Positions 23,635 through 35,472 of a stretch of 64,000 bases of DNA are shown in pieces. The stretch spans positions 1 to 64,000 of the forward strand of contig JPHH03000063.1 in the NCBI GenBank assembly GCA_000750105.3, read 5' to 3'. The stretch's first letter is position 1, and every line of letters begins with the position of its first letter. The notes beneath the pieces are model-generated. The model did not search any database, was not told the DNA's origin, and saw only the letters and a list, made by a program, of their open reading frames with translations. Source of the stretch: Tolypocladium sp. Sup5 PDA-1 (lineage: Eukaryota; Ascomycota; Sordariomycetes; Hypocreales; Ophiocordycipitaceae). The position numbers were made by a program, and so were the translations under genes.

Positions 23635-25658
23635 TTAGCACACCCCCGGCCGCTTCTCCCTCGCCTCGGGAATCCGCTGGAACGCATTTCTCTGCAACCT
23701 CTTGGCCACATTGTGCGTCAGGAACTCTTCCATGTTGGGTATGAAGCAGGCGGCCAGCACCAGTATCGACGAGAAGGGTATCGTGACGTAAAACACCACC
23801 TTGAACGCATTGGTGTTTGCGGTGACCAGCGCCGCGCTAGCTGCTTTGATTATCGGTTCGTTTATTCCGGGAACGTTCGTGATGTTTCCCGCCGTGATGC
23901 TTCCCAACAGTGCCGGGACGGAGCTGGGCGAAAGGCCTGCTCGGACGGCTGCGGGACCAACGTACTTGGGTAAGTAAATGGCCAGCTTGTTTCTGTATAT
24001 AGATATGTATAGCGCTTGTGCAACGGCGCCGCCAAGGGCGCGAATTGAGCCCAGAACACCAGTGGCGAGGCCAATATCTTGCGGCTCCCAGAGCAGAGTT
24101 ACGCCGGGGAACGCAATGTTCTCGATGTAGCCCACGGCCGCGCAGGCAATGAGACCAAACGCAATGGTATTCGCCCACCGATCCGGAGACAGCGAGGCCA
24201 AGGCCGTGACGAAAGTCAGCACCATGGCTGCCGCGACGATGCACTGCACTTTCGTCTTGGGCACGTAGGAGATGGCGAAGCCAGCCAGCAGCTGACCGAA
24301 GAGAGCGCCGCCGCCAACGATGCAGCTCGCCCATCCCACTTTCAGGACGCTGGCCTGGTACACGGACTGGATGAGGGAGGGCCACAGCACGGAAAAGGAG
24401 TAGTACACCATGGAGGCGATGGTGGCGGAGAGGACGACGGCGACGAAGCCGATGTTGGTGAACATGCGAGGCGGCATGAGAGGCTGGACGCGGCAAAGAA
24501 AGCCCTCTGTGCTACGGGTTAGCTGATAGAAGGCCCTTTCGATACGGATAGATGAGGCTTGCCGTATAGGAAAAACGCCGCAATGACGGCAATGCCAATG
24601 AGGAGCGTGCAGAGCACGATGGCACTGCGCCAGGGGTGCGTCGTGCCGCCCCAGGAGAGGCCGATGAGAAACAAGACACAACCCGATATAAAGAGAAATA
24701 TGCCGATGAAATCCAGCTCCCTCGTCTGCTCTATCCTCGTCTTGCCCACGTGCAGCTGCTTGAAGGTAGGCGGGTGGTAGAGGAACAGGTACAGCAGCAG
24801 CGCCAGGCCGTTGAGCATGATGCCGAGGTAGTAGCTCCATCGCCACCCCTGGCTGGTGTTCTCGATGAAGGACCGGGCGATGACGGGCCCGAAGACGCCA
24901 AACGGCAGCGACATGACGAAGACGAGCGTGACGATGGGCCCGCGCTGCTTGTTGGGGACGAGCTCGCCGAGGACGATGCCGAAGGAGAGCTGGCCGGCGG
25001 CGGCGATGCCGTTGCACCCGTTGGACGCGATCAGCATGGACACGTTGGTCGCGGTGCTGCCGAGGATGCAGCCCGCGAGGCCGAGGACGGTGGTGCTTAT
25101 GACCATCCACTTGCGGCCGTACAGGTCAGACAGGCGGCCGACGAGGAGGAAGCCCATGGACGAGCCCATGGTCCATATCGTGGCGACCCAGTTGATGTTT
25201 ACCGACGGCCCAATGTCCGCGTTTATGAGGGCCCTGTTGCCGTGGGGTTAGACGGGTGCTTGAAATTCACGGATGGTGAAGAAGCAGCAACGGGACTTAC
25301 AGCGTGTTGGCTGGCAGCACCCATCCGAGAAAGGCACACATGCTGGCCAAGGATTGGGCCTGGACGTGATTCCCATCAGTATCGACTTACTGAAAGGTCA
25401 ATGCTTATTCACACATACCGCCACGGTGCCGATAAACTGCGGACTCCAGAAGTATCCAAGAGGCATTTCCCTCACCTCGCCGCCGAGGGCCTGGGCATCG
25501 ACATAGTCGACGCTGCCGTCGACGTGGACGGCCCGGCACGTCTCGCCCTCGCGGGGGGCCATGGCGGTCTTTCCGGGAACACTGTTGCCGCTGCTGTCAA
25601 ACCGCTGAGTGCGTATATCTGGACCCTTGGCCTGTGTGGGTAGCAGTCGGCCGGACAT
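23635..25658 (-). CDS. MFS efflux transporter, TRI12-like
   Basis: This gene encodes a 618-residue major facilitator of the TRI12/DHA2-like group, proton-driven exporters or siderophore/toxin transporters at the plasma membrane with about 14 membrane helices. Exons on the minus strand are 25658-25419, 25359-25301, 25233-24546 and 24504-23635, introns 41-67 bp. The signature GRLSDLYGRKWM between TM2 and TM3 is intact, followed by NGIAAAGQLSFGIVLGELVP and many hydrophobic helices. The third intron (donor GTATCG, acceptor ACAGAG) is the weakest call. The N-terminal cytosolic region of about 70 residues is typical. No biosynthetic genes lie nearby, so the cargo cannot be inferred. A TATA box and a three-codon upstream ORF precede the start. 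Confidence 0.9.
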
Positions 25659-25660
25659 GG

Positions 25661-25672
25661 TCAATTGGTCAT
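25661..25672 (-). promoter_or_regulatory. three-codon upstream ORF next to MFS start
   Basis: Reading the minus strand, ATG-ACC-AAT-TGA ends two bases before the main ATG at 25658. A minimal uORF so placed could force reinitiation or leaky scanning. Confidence 0.45.
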
Positions 25673-25736
25673 GACCGCAGCGCTGGTTCGCGTGAACTGG
25701 AGTCACCGAACTGAGTGTCTCTCAGGAGAATGAGGC

Positions 25737-25742
25737 TTATAT
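25737..25742 (-). promoter_or_regulatory. TATA-like element of MFS gene
   Basis: The minus strand reads GGGATATAAGCC about 80 bases upstream of the start codon at 25658, a plausible TATA position. Confidence 0.4.
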
Positions 25743-26010
25743 CCCGAACACTGTCGCGACGAGCAAGGAATCCATACTTGGGGTCGTCTTCAGCGTATGC
25801 AACTTCATAAATCATGTCCACCACTCCCGGTCCACTATCGCTCACAGGAGTACCGCGTACAGACTACACATCCATCCATCAGGCCACCGCCAGCCCGTCA
25901 AGGATGAAGCCACAGCGCTCGCCCGTAGCTGAAGAGCAACTAAAACACTCCCGCAGAGGACGCCTCGCACCGCAGACGCAAGACCAGTCGCGTTGGCACG
26001 AGTTCTAGAC

Positions 26011-26012
<2 letters not shown>

Positions 26013-26044
<32 letters not shown>
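26013..26044. repeat. poly-G homopolymer, 32 bases
   Basis: An unbroken run of 32 G follows CTAGACCC. It may be genuine or an assembly artefact, and has strong G-quadruplex potential. Confidence 0.9.
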
Positions 26045-26046
<2 letters not shown>

Positions 26047-27341
26047 AACAAACAGACGGCGGATGTCGTGGTGGTGGTTGCTTTCTAGTGGCTTTCACAC
26101 CGCACCAGAGGAGGCGCCAGGCTTCTGTCAATGGTCCCAAGGGTCGTGTCTCAGCCAACGGAGTGCGCCTATGGGCAGTCTAAATATTCGGGTCACAGTT
26201 TGAATACAATGCGTGTGAGTGCGGGCGTGGATTTGGCTGACGAAGGGTGGTGGCAACAAAACGCCCCCTGTCTGCCCTACAACGTACGGAGTGCTCCGTA
26301 TTGAGGGTCGTGTAAGACCTGGGTGGGCTCTTTGAGGGCAACCTTCGTGCCTTTCCCGTCCATGACCAGTCCAACTTTAAAAGTACGATACCGCCCCATT
26401 TTGCAGAGACATTGTAATTTCTAATCAAAGGCGGCGTGAGACACGGGGAACCGTCGAGTCATTACGGTCCCGACTCCTCCCTAGCAGCCCGGTTCGTCTA
26501 ATGTCGAGCTACTCTAAGTCAAACTCATGACGATCTATACTCGTAGGACGCCTAGCTTTGTGGCTAGCTATTAGACCCCATCACCACCCTCATCGTGGCG
26601 CTTCCACCGTGGGAACCAGCGTACGGACTACATGTGTATGCCACAAGACGCCACGATCCGACCCAAGGCCCTGAACAATCCGATGCCCGACCCGGGGCGA
26701 GCACGTGAAGCACATGAAACCATCCACCGTCATGCCTCGTCTCAGAGTGTCCATCAGACACAATAGCATTCGACTCCCATCGGCAATCCCGCCCTCCGGC
26801 ATGAATGCCAGTTCGGTCCTTTGTATCTGGCATCAGGTTTCATCGACAGTCACAGTACTGCAATGCGCGACGCCACATGCTCAATGTACCATGATAGCTC
26901 ACGGTTGTAAACGTGCGGAACCAACAGTCAAGCAAGAGACTCGACTTTCACAACATTAAGATCCAGCGAAGACAAACATCATATCCATCATGAAGTCTAG
27001 CTTTGACAAGCCCACCTCTCGCATCATACAAAAAGTGAAATAGAACCCAGAAATATCCCCCGAGAGCGCACGTTGAGGTTCCCACCAAACGCGCTGATTC
27101 TCCCCTCCAATTCCACCACTCGACTCCCGTAGAACGTTTGTACGAGTACAGAATCGTGACCCATGATAGCCAGACTTGAGTACTCGAGTTGTTACTAGGC
27201 CTAGCGTCAAATGGCAGACAACACCGGCCAGGGATATTGTGAGTTGTCGTTAATAGTCAGCGTCGCAGCAACAAAGTTCCAAGTTTGCCGAAAACAGAAA
27301 AGAAAGCCAGTGTAATGCATTCCAGTCCTCAGCGAGTGCTT

Positions 27342-28966
27342 TTATGGCTGGTTGGACAGCTCTGATACACAGGTCGAAAACTGGCCATCGCAATCAGCAA
27401 TACCGGTGCCGCCCATGGCCCCGGAGTTGACGGCGTCCACACACACTTTGTGCTGGAGGTCGCAGGCTCGCTGGACGACCTCAGCCCGCTTGGAGAATGC
27501 GGCGCCGTCGCCAATTGGGTCGTTCCCGTCGCCGGTGTTGATCAAGTCCGGGGCCTGGCGAGCACCCTTGCCCCGGTTAGCACCCCCTTCGCGTTTGCCG
27601 CCATTAGTTGCGCCCTCCTTGGAACCGTCGTCCCCCGTCTGGTTGCCAGTATCAGCATTGGTTCCATTGCTCGGTGCGGCATTGTTGAACCCACTGTTGC
27701 CGCCCTGGTTGCCGCCCTGGTTGCCGACAGCAGCATTGTTCGTTCCGCCCTGTCGGCCACCGCCTTGCCTGCCTTGGTTGCCCTGACCGCCCTGGTTGCC
27801 CTGACCGCCCTGGTTGCCCTGACCGCCCTGGTTGCCCTGACCGCCCTGGTTGCCCTGACCGCCCTGGTTGCCCTGACCGCCCTGGTTGCCCTGACCGCCC
27901 TGGTTGCCCTGGTTGCCTTGGTTTCCCTTGTTGCCTTGATTGCCCTGGTTTCCCTTGTTGCCGTTGCCATTGCCGTTGCCGCCGCCGTTTCCACCGACAG
28001 TAAACCGGACACAGTCGTCCTGAGCACCTCGCTGGGCGACTGGCATAAGGACCGGCTGGTGGTTGGCCGCCGAAGACATGCTGCAAAGACGGTAGTTACC
28101 GGCGGGCAGTCCACCGGTAACATCGGCAGCGAGAAGTCCCTTGCCGTTGCCTGCATCGTTGATGCCCTTGAAGAAGGCGAATTGCGTAGGGTCCAACGGA
28201 GTCTTGGGGTTCAGAGTCTTTCCGGTGTCCTGAATCGTGACGTGCGTGTGCCCAATGATCTGCCCATTGGCGTTCAGATCCTGCGGCGCGGAGTAGTATG
28301 TGGAGGTGGCATTGGTGAAGGTGCCGGCGTCGAGGTTGGCCAGCTGAACTTGGACCTGGAAGTCCTTGTTGGCAGCGATGTTGGAGCCATCCTGCGGGTT
28401 AACAAAGACACTGGAAACCATCTTGGTCGTGGCGGGGATGTTGCCCATGGCTGTAACGAGTCAGACAAGAGTAGGGTATCTCGCCGCATTAGTACTTACG
28501 AATGCCGTTGCAGGATCCCTTCCGTATCTGCGCGCCGTTGGTCAGGTCTTTGCCCTCGCAAAAGTTGATGAAATTGGCGTTGTCGCTGCCACTTGTTAGC
28601 CTTCTACCTGTCCGGGAAATACGGTTTTCCTTACGTGGCTGAGGCAGATTGGCCATCGGCGCCGGGGTCGTTTCCGTCCGACGCCGAACCCTTCTGGACG
28701 ACATCGGGGCTCAAGGTGCGAGCATTGCCTCCTCCGCCATTGTTTCCATTGTTTCCGTTGTTGCCGTTGTTGCCACCGTTCTTCTTGCCTCCGTTCTGGC
28801 CTCCGTTCTGGCCCCCGTTCCTGCCGCCGCCGTTCTGTCTGCCGTTGTTGTTGTTGAACTGTCGACGGGTCAAGGCGCGAGAGAATGGCGAGCGGCGGGA
28901 GATGTCGGCTGCGTCCGTCACAACAGCCAAGCCCACCAGGGCAACGAGAAGAGTCTTGATCTGCAT
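27342..28966 (-). CDS. secreted Gly/Asn/Gln-repeat protein of a fungal surface family
   Basis: The gene encodes 508 residues. Exons on the minus strand are 28966-28635, 28585-28500 and 28450-27342, both introns 49 bp. A signal peptide (MQIKTLLVALVGLAVVTDA) is followed by an Asn/Gly-rich stretch, then a folded domain of about 170 residues with NFINFCEGKDLTNGAQ, GHTHVTIQD, FAFFKGINDAGNGKGLL and GNYRLCSMSSAANHQPVLMP. Similar Hypocreales proteins carry the misleading label 'ribosomal protein s17'; nothing here is ribosomal. After it come seven exact GGQGNQ repeats and a C-terminal module with four cysteines (CDLQHKVC, DCDGQFSTC). The layout suggests an extracellular matrix or cell-wall protein, by inference only. 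The acceptor at 28586-28588 was chosen because it restores TDNANFINFC. Confidence 0.85.
27781..27906. repeat. 18-bp tandem repeat, seven identical copies
   Basis: CCCTGACCGCCCTGGTTG is repeated seven times head to tail without a mismatch. On the coding (minus) strand it gives the hexapeptide repeat GGQGNQ. Degenerate GNQ/GNK units continue to about 27955. Confidence 0.95.
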
Positions 28967-31425
28967 CTTGAGGGGGCGTAGGTACCAAATATGGCGCAAA
29001 GAGAGTAAAAAATTGGTTCCAGACCAGAAGAAGAGAAACACACAAGAAGGCGAAAGTAAGGCGTCGGTCACACAGACACAGCGCTCAAGGAGAGTTGGCA
29101 AACGCAAGGAACGAATGTATAGAGCACACTACCAGCGCGGCAGAGAAGGATACAAAAACGCTGGTGAGTGTTTAAGGAGCGGTAAGGGTTTGAAGAGAGA
29201 GAGAAGGAAGGCAAAACATGGGAACATGGGAGGAGACGGGGCAAAATAGTCCAGAAGATGCCAAGACCATGGTTATAAACCCACCTGGACACCTCTCGGG
29301 CACCGGAGGGACAAGGCGGCAAACCGGCAAGGCTGCGGAACGCCACCGACTGCGGGTGTAGGTGAGGACTACTCCATACGCAGCAGACGTCCGCGAGGAC
29401 GATCAAACCACGGGCCAAGGAAGATGGGCCCCTGTCAACTCCGTGGCTGGCGAGGGCTGGAGATGGAAGGCCGAACGCAGCGGCCTCAAACCCGTAGAGT
29501 GGCAGGCCATGTCGAAGGTTCTCCGCGCCTGGGGGCAAACAACCATGCCGGAATAAGCATTAGTTTTGTCCGAACAGATGAGACAAACCGGACGGCATCG
29601 CCGCGCGAGGCGAAGCCCCAGGGGTGGTTTGGCAGGCTAAAGGACCGGGCGGGTGGGCCATTACACGGAGAACCAGCACAAGGAATCGCAGGTCAGACGG
29701 ACGGCTCCATTGAGAAGCCTCTTTCCGCAGCCCGTGCCGCTGTGCTCGTTGACGAGGCGCGCGGGTGCATGATGCTGAAGCAGCGCTTCGTGGAGGAGTG
29801 AAGTTGAATGCGGCTCTTGCTGTCTCAGGGTTGTCGCGAACCCCTGGCGCGGGTCCTTCCCGAACCAATTGGGTGCCTGGGTGCTGAGGCCGCCAGGCAA
29901 TTGGCGTTTCGGACCCGGCTCCGATGAAGCAACCTCCGTGCCCCATAGTCCATACTGCGAATACTCGTACAACACCACCAGATGCGCCATTGTTTGAGCA
30001 GAAAATCGCTGTACATCACTCATGCATACTATAGTCCTCCTGTGACGCCGATGTTCGTATCGACGACGCCGCGTGCCAACTCTTGGCCGCCACCTCCGCG
30101 TCTCTGTGGCGCCTCTGACCGCAGGCATTAACTGGCCAATATCACCGCCAACGCCCGAAGGAACAATAAGCGCGAGACGTTGGAGGTCGCCTGAAGACGA
30201 CACGTACGTTGGGATAGAATCCGTCGATAGAATCACCCAGGGAACCCGCGTCCGGTGGATTGGCAGCCGCACGTTTCAACCCTCGCCGAAGCGAAGCATG
30301 GGACGCAAAGCTTGCATCAATCGAGCCCCTGGCCCGGACACTCGGTTGTCACAAGACCTCTAGGTGACTGGAGCTTGATGGTTTGTATCTTCTGGGCCGT
30401 ATCTGAGTGCGAAAGTCAAACTTCCAAGGCTGTCTGGGTCTACCTTGCCAAAACCCTCGTACCGTCGATTGTTTCTTGCCCGCATGAATTCGGACTTCGG
30501 ATGGTCGCTGGCCCCTGACAGTTGTGCCTTCATCGACGCTGTTCACCAAAGCATTTATCACTTGGCTCGTCCTCTACGTCATTAATGAGCGAAAGTGTGG
30601 CGGCGAACTCCTCACCTGGGCCGGAACCTGTTCCAACCCCTCGGACTGCCAAGTTCCGGTAGGTACTAAAGTGCTTGCATGGAGTGGCGCCATCGGCCAG
30701 ATTCTGTTGCTGCACTTACACGATGAAGCCTTCGTGACAAATCATACCGGAATCCGACAAACGCCGCTTTGGGAGGCAGTGGTGACTGAATGATTTGGAC
30801 AACCAGCTCTCATTCTGGCAATCACCCGGACTAATCTGCTGATGTGTATTTAACGGCTTAATTGATTGCAACGCCCGAGGGCTACGCATGTAGGGCCTGA
30901 ATAGGGCCGGCAACTCGATCAGACTGGCTTCTACTAGCTGCACATTTACCGAGATGGCTCATCCGTTACTGGCCGCTAAAGGACTTCAAGTCTGATGAGC
31001 TTTGTGGGCAGCGAGATCGGTTGATCGAACGGCTCATCACAATCTCCGAGAGGGATTGGTCGCGACCGCCACCAGGGGGCTGCGACACTCTTGGCTCCGG
31101 ACCGCGACAGCGCCGTTGTGGCATAATCAGCCCTGGAGGTCTGCTCGGACAACGCGCCACGATTTTCGTCCCGCTCCTTGGCGACCAACCTTTCCGGCGG
31201 GAATGAGATCGAACTTGAGTATGAAAACGGCATTCAGATGCCGTTCGTCGCTCTCTTCTTGTCAACGCCACATTGAAACGGAAGCATCGGCAGTGAACGC
31301 GCACACTTGAGACGATTCATGAATAGTGGCCACTGGGCTGCAGAACGGTTCGGACGGCTTCGTGAGGGAGTTCTTTGTGGACTAAAACCGCTAGCTATCG
31401 TGCGACTCCAGGGATCTCACTGACC
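28967..31425. other. gene-poor region, 2.4 kb
   Basis: I see no supportable gene. The part next to 28967 is the promoter and leader of the repeat-protein gene. Frames such as 29661-30272 on the minus strand are open but lack domains or coding character. No transposon ends or coding remnants are obvious. Confidence 0.45.
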
Positions 31426-32483
31426 CTACAGCTCCTCTGTCATCTGGTCTTCTGATCCTGCTCCCCGCGTCTGATACTCGCGGGCGATGCTATCCAGCCA
31501 CGCTGCCATTCGGTATCCGGCACGGGCGACCTGTTTCTCAATCACCGGCCCGGCTTTGTTGAAGTAGTCACCGCCGAGTTCCTGGCCGACAATTGCCTGC
31601 GGGCCTTCGGGCAGAACTGGAGGAGTATGAGTAAGTCAAGCGGCTCATTGGTGGTTGGCTCGAGGATTGCTTACCATGCGTGCACACGAGTGCGTTGGCC
31701 TCTCTCGACCAAGCCATGGCCGTCCCGTTCGGGTTGTTAAAGTCCAAATCCTTCAGCCAGCCCTCCTTCTCAGCCGTAAACTTGCCGTCGGTAATCTCAA
31801 CAGCCAGCTGGTTCGCCCATTTCCGGGCGAGGGGATACGGCTTCCCTCGTAGGCCGCCGATCCACTTCTCGGCGATGGAGGTGTCCCATACGTGGTGCAG
31901 GTTGAACTCCTTGCCATCCCACTTGACATAGATGCCATTTCCGCCCCGCGAAACGTCCTCGTTGTGAAGCGGCTGATGCAGGTCGCCGACGAAGTGGACG
32001 ACGAACTTGGCAGCCTGAGAACGGCGCCAGGCGGGCAACGAGTGGTCAAACGCCTGTTCTGTGTAGTTGGACAGGGCGTTGACGACGCAGCCCGTCCCCT
32101 TGCAGTCGCGCTCGAAGTCGACGTTGCACGACAGTGGCGGGTTGTCGTGGGCGTCGATGAAGTGGAATGTCTTGGTGAAGCGACCCCATTTGGTGTATCG
32201 GATGGAATCGGCCCATGAGGCAACCTTGGCGAGGTAATCGTCTTCGTCGCTGCGCAGGAGCTCCTTGAAGTATGCTTCGGTCGAGTTGGCGACGAACCGG
32301 CTCGCAAGGTAGGCCGTCGTGATGTGCCCCAGACCTGCACCTCATCGTCAGCACAGCATACAGGTACACGGAGCGTTGCCAGCGCGATGCTCGCGGCAAG
32401 GGACTTGACGTACTGCCCCAGGCGACAACCCCGGGAACGGACACGAGGCCCAAAGCCACGGCGCTGAGTGAGACCTTCATCAT
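31426..32483 (-). CDS. secreted S1/P1-type nuclease
   Basis: This gene encodes a 306-residue zinc-dependent S1/P1 nuclease that degrades single-stranded DNA and RNA to 5'-mononucleotides, secreted or vacuolar. Exons on the minus strand are 32483-32414, 32334-31675 and 31616-31426. The signal peptide should be cleaved after Ala21, so mature protein starts at Trp22, whose amino group is a zinc ligand in the family. Other ligands and motifs are visible: GH after Trp-Gly (WGSLGH), WADSIR, FHFIDAHDNPP, HFVGDLHQPLHNED and NLHHVWD. The C-terminal helical segment GYRMAAWLDSIARE is complete. Cysteines in SCNVDFERDC and GCVVN should form disulfides. The protein looks intact and full length. A TATA element lies about 115 bases upstream. 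Confidence 0.93.
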
Positions 32484-33675
32484 GCACTGACGCAGTCGAT
32501 GGAAGATTGTGGTGGTGTTGACATGAGAAACCGGGCTGTCCCGGGTCGGCCGCGAAGGAAGCAACAAATGCTGACGATTCTATGTACGTACGACGTATAA
32601 ATACCTAATGTAGCATCAGAGTCAACGCGTCCTGACCGATCAGCCGCGTGCCCGACACACGCACACACACCTCAGGCTGGGCTGCTGTCAACTGACGTGA
32701 CGTCGTGGTTGGTGGTGGACAGGCCTGTGAGTTGCTGGAGGAACCACAGGCAGAACTCATCAGTGTTGAGCTGTGGGCGAATCAAGCCAACGGGGGAGCC
32801 CCACGTGAAACAGCGCTACGGAAGCGCTGCAGCTGAGCGTCACGGGGCGCTTAGGGCTGCCGAGCAATATGACCCGAATAGATGAATTTGCGAGACCCGA
32901 GCACGTCGTGGCGCATGATATCTGCTTGACTATTAGCACGAGTATGTCGAGCTGGGTGCCCGTAAAGAACGAACGACAATACTTAACTTAATTGGCAGTA
33001 CTAATAAGATGCGAGGAGCGAGCTGCCAGTGATGGCTCCCGCATACTCGTAAGGTACGGAGTACCTCGTCTGTCACTCCTGTGCAACCACTGGCTGCATC
33101 GCTCCCTGCAGTGGGTAGCGTCACCTGAGCGATAAGGATAAGGTACCTAAGCATTGGATACCGCCAAAAGCGGGAACCAGCGCCCCCGCAGCAGTCCCCC
33201 GCGCCGACATGCGGCCACTACGACGAGCTGGAGACCTGGAGCTCTCAGCTGCCGACCAGGTACCTACCCACAGAGGGACGCCGGTGCAGGGGCCTCAGGC
33301 GGCTTCAGCAGCGCAATATCACCCCCTGTGCCGCTGCAATGGCAAGGTAGCACGATCCCTATCACGCACACCCGGAGCGCAGAGGCCCACCTGGGTGCGT
33401 CATTCGCCCGACGACGGACTCGTGCCCGGCCAATGGGAGCCTCCGCTGACAACCAGAACCTCCACGATAAGTCGATAAGTCGATAAGACTATCCGCCTGA
33501 CTCTTCACGTCGCCCGCCGACATCCATCCTCCGCTCCAACTCTGATCGCGTGAGCCGCCTGACGCCGAACTCGCGCATGCCTTAAGCTCGCTGTCCCGCT
33601 CCTCTCCTTGCCGCCTCCTCATACTCTTTGCCTCCGCGTCGGCTGTCAGGTCTTGGTTCGGAACTTCGGATCACC
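32484..33675. other. divergent intergenic region, nuclease / PQ-loop gene
   Basis: This 1.2-kb region holds the promoters of two divergent genes and no visible gene. A GGTACGGAGTACC motif lies at 33053-33065. Confidence 0.45.
32596..32603 (-). promoter_or_regulatory. TATA-like element of S1/P1 nuclease gene
   Basis: TATTTATA on the minus strand (TATAAATA on plus) lies 113-120 bases upstream of the nuclease ATG, next to a GTACGTAC palindrome. Confidence 0.4.
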
Positions 33676-34973
33676 ATGGCTTCTTTTGCGGTGGCTGCAT
33701 TCACCGCCGCGGCGCGGACCCTGCCCATGGGCGAGGCTCTGTCTGGCATCTTTGGAAGCATCAGCCTGACTTCCTGGATATGCCTGCTGGTACTACAGCC
33801 GCTACCTTGCACGCCCTGGATTCACATCCCAGGGCACCCAATGGCTCCCATCAGTGCTAACATTTGGTGCAGCTTCCGCAGCTATTGGCCAACTACAAGG
33901 CCCAGAATGCCGACGGCCTGAGCATGACCTTTCTGGTCGTCTGGCTCATGGGCGATGTTTCAAACCTAATAGGTGCGTGCCATCTTGGTTTCTGCGCTCT
34001 AGAACCAACCCCGTACCTCCAATCGTCGTCTCTTCGCTTCGCACATTCGAATATTCCCGGCGCTTGCTGGCGTGTGTCATCTCGGAATTGTTACGTGTGC
34101 TGACAGCGCCGCAGGGGCCCTCCTCACACGTCTAGCCCCGACTGCGATCGCGCTGGCAATCTACTTCTGCATCTTGGACACCATTCTCATCAGCCAGGCC
34201 CTTTACTACAACACGATCAATGCGCGACGCCTCGCTAGGGAAGAAAACGCGGAGGCTGCAGAGGTGTCCGAGGACTCGCCGCTTCTGGCGAGGCGGCGAA
34301 GCTCCTCAACTGGCCTGCCGGGCTCTCACATACGCCATGCGACGCACGAGGAGTCGTCGATGGAACCGCTCCGGAAGATGGTGACGGGCGAGGACGAGAC
34401 GCCCGATAGCAAGCCGTGGCTCCACAACACGCTCGGCCTGATGGCCGTCTACGTTGTCGGCTTCGCCGGCTGGTTTGTCTCATACAAGGCTGGAGCATGG
34501 GATGGCGAGTCACCAAGTGTGCCCGAGTCCCCCGATGGCAAGAAGCTGCCGCTTGAGATTGTCGGGCTTATGCTGGGTTATGCCAGTGCTGCCTTTTATC
34601 TCTGGTATGCAACCAACGATACCCAAGGTACCGAGAAGAGGCTGCTAACATGACGACTAGTGCTCGAATTCCCCAGATTGTCAAGAACCACAGGGAAAAG
34701 TCTTGCGAGGGTAGGTTGCTGGAGCACGGAACTGGATCGTACGGCACGGCTAACATGACATTAGGCCTGTCGCTTCTCTTTTTCTTGCTCTCTTTGACGG
34801 GCAACTTGACCTACGGGGTGAGCCTCATCGCTTATTCCCAGGACAAGGCCTATCTCCTCAATGCCCTCCCATGGCTGTTGGGGTCACTCGGAACCATGGT
34901 GGAGGATGCCACTATCTTCATCCAGTTCCGACTCTACGCCAATAATGCCCGCAGTACTCCTTCGGAGCCGTAA
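33676..34973 (+). CDS. PQ-loop vacuolar amino acid transporter (Ypq family)
   Basis: This five-exon gene encodes 320 residues of the PQ-loop family (yeast Ypq1-3, animal PQLC2), exporters of basic amino acids from the vacuole or lysosome with seven membrane helices. Exons are 33676-33789, 33873-33972, 34115-34604, 34661-34710 and 34765-34973, all in phase. The first PQ loop is LPQLLANYKAQNADGLS, and the second ARIPQIVKNHREKSCEGLS, each split by introns at similar places. A cytosolic linker (about 110-180) has DSPLLARR, which resembles an acidic dileucine vacuolar sorting signal (EDSPLL). This supports vacuolar placement. Introns of 83 and 142 bp are longer than average here. Confidence 0.93.
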
Positions 34974-35472
34974 TGCAATCTCCAGTGAATGATGCATGAT
35001 TTAATGTTTCTTTCGTTCGTTGGCATCGATCTGGGAACAGGTGCATTGAGAGCGACGCTTCGGCATATCTATTGGTACGAGGAAGGGAACTGCAAGTGGA
35101 CGAGACTTTCATTCATGGGTAATTTTGGTCGGGTATGTCATGGCGCTTGAATAGTCAGATCTGGAAGGGACTCTGGCATGCATCTAAAATTGCACATATC
35201 TGTAAATTTAACACTTGTATATGAAGCCCTCGATGATGACGGTCGTTTTCGGACTGTCGGTGATGCAATACGTATTCTTGGGAGTGGAGCCTCCGATGGC
35301 GGGGCAGTCCCTGATAACGGCGGGGTGCAAGAGCTCACTTGTCACCAGCTGGGGAAATTTCACATCCAACTTGCCTCCTTGACTCATACACAGTTCCTTT
35401 CGACACGACACATCCACGGGCTTTGATCTCATCGAAGGCTTGAATTCGATCCATAGAGGCTCAATTGACACC
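34974..35472. other. intergenic region before hom2
   Basis: About 500 bases with no gene; it should hold the PQ-loop gene 3' UTR and the hom2 promoter. Confidence 0.45.

Larger units (their letters stand above)
25659..27341. other. gene-poor intergenic region with long poly-G tract
   Basis: Apart from the MFS promoter, no gene is supported. It contains an uninterrupted G32 tract (26013-26044), a near-palindrome GTACGGAGTGCTCCGTA at 26284-26300, and scattered GTAC-centred motifs. Open frames on both strands are short and featureless. Confidence 0.5.

Noticed and set aside
24636..25643. 335-codon open frame on the plus strand
   Set aside because: Shadow of the MFS gene, which has clear membrane helices and in-phase introns.
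26013..26044. Poly-G tract as an assembly gap marker
   Set aside because: Gaps are normally given as N; a real tract cannot be excluded, so it is listed as a repeat.
27450..28568. 372-codon plus-strand frame with Leu-Val-Ala-Leu-Thr repeats
   Set aside because: Antisense product of the GGQGNQ repeat; no start context or signal.
23635..32483. Secondary-metabolite cluster around the TRI12-like pump
   Set aside because: No synthase, P450, methyltransferase or cluster regulator gene is nearby; neighbours are an unrelated secreted protein and a nuclease.
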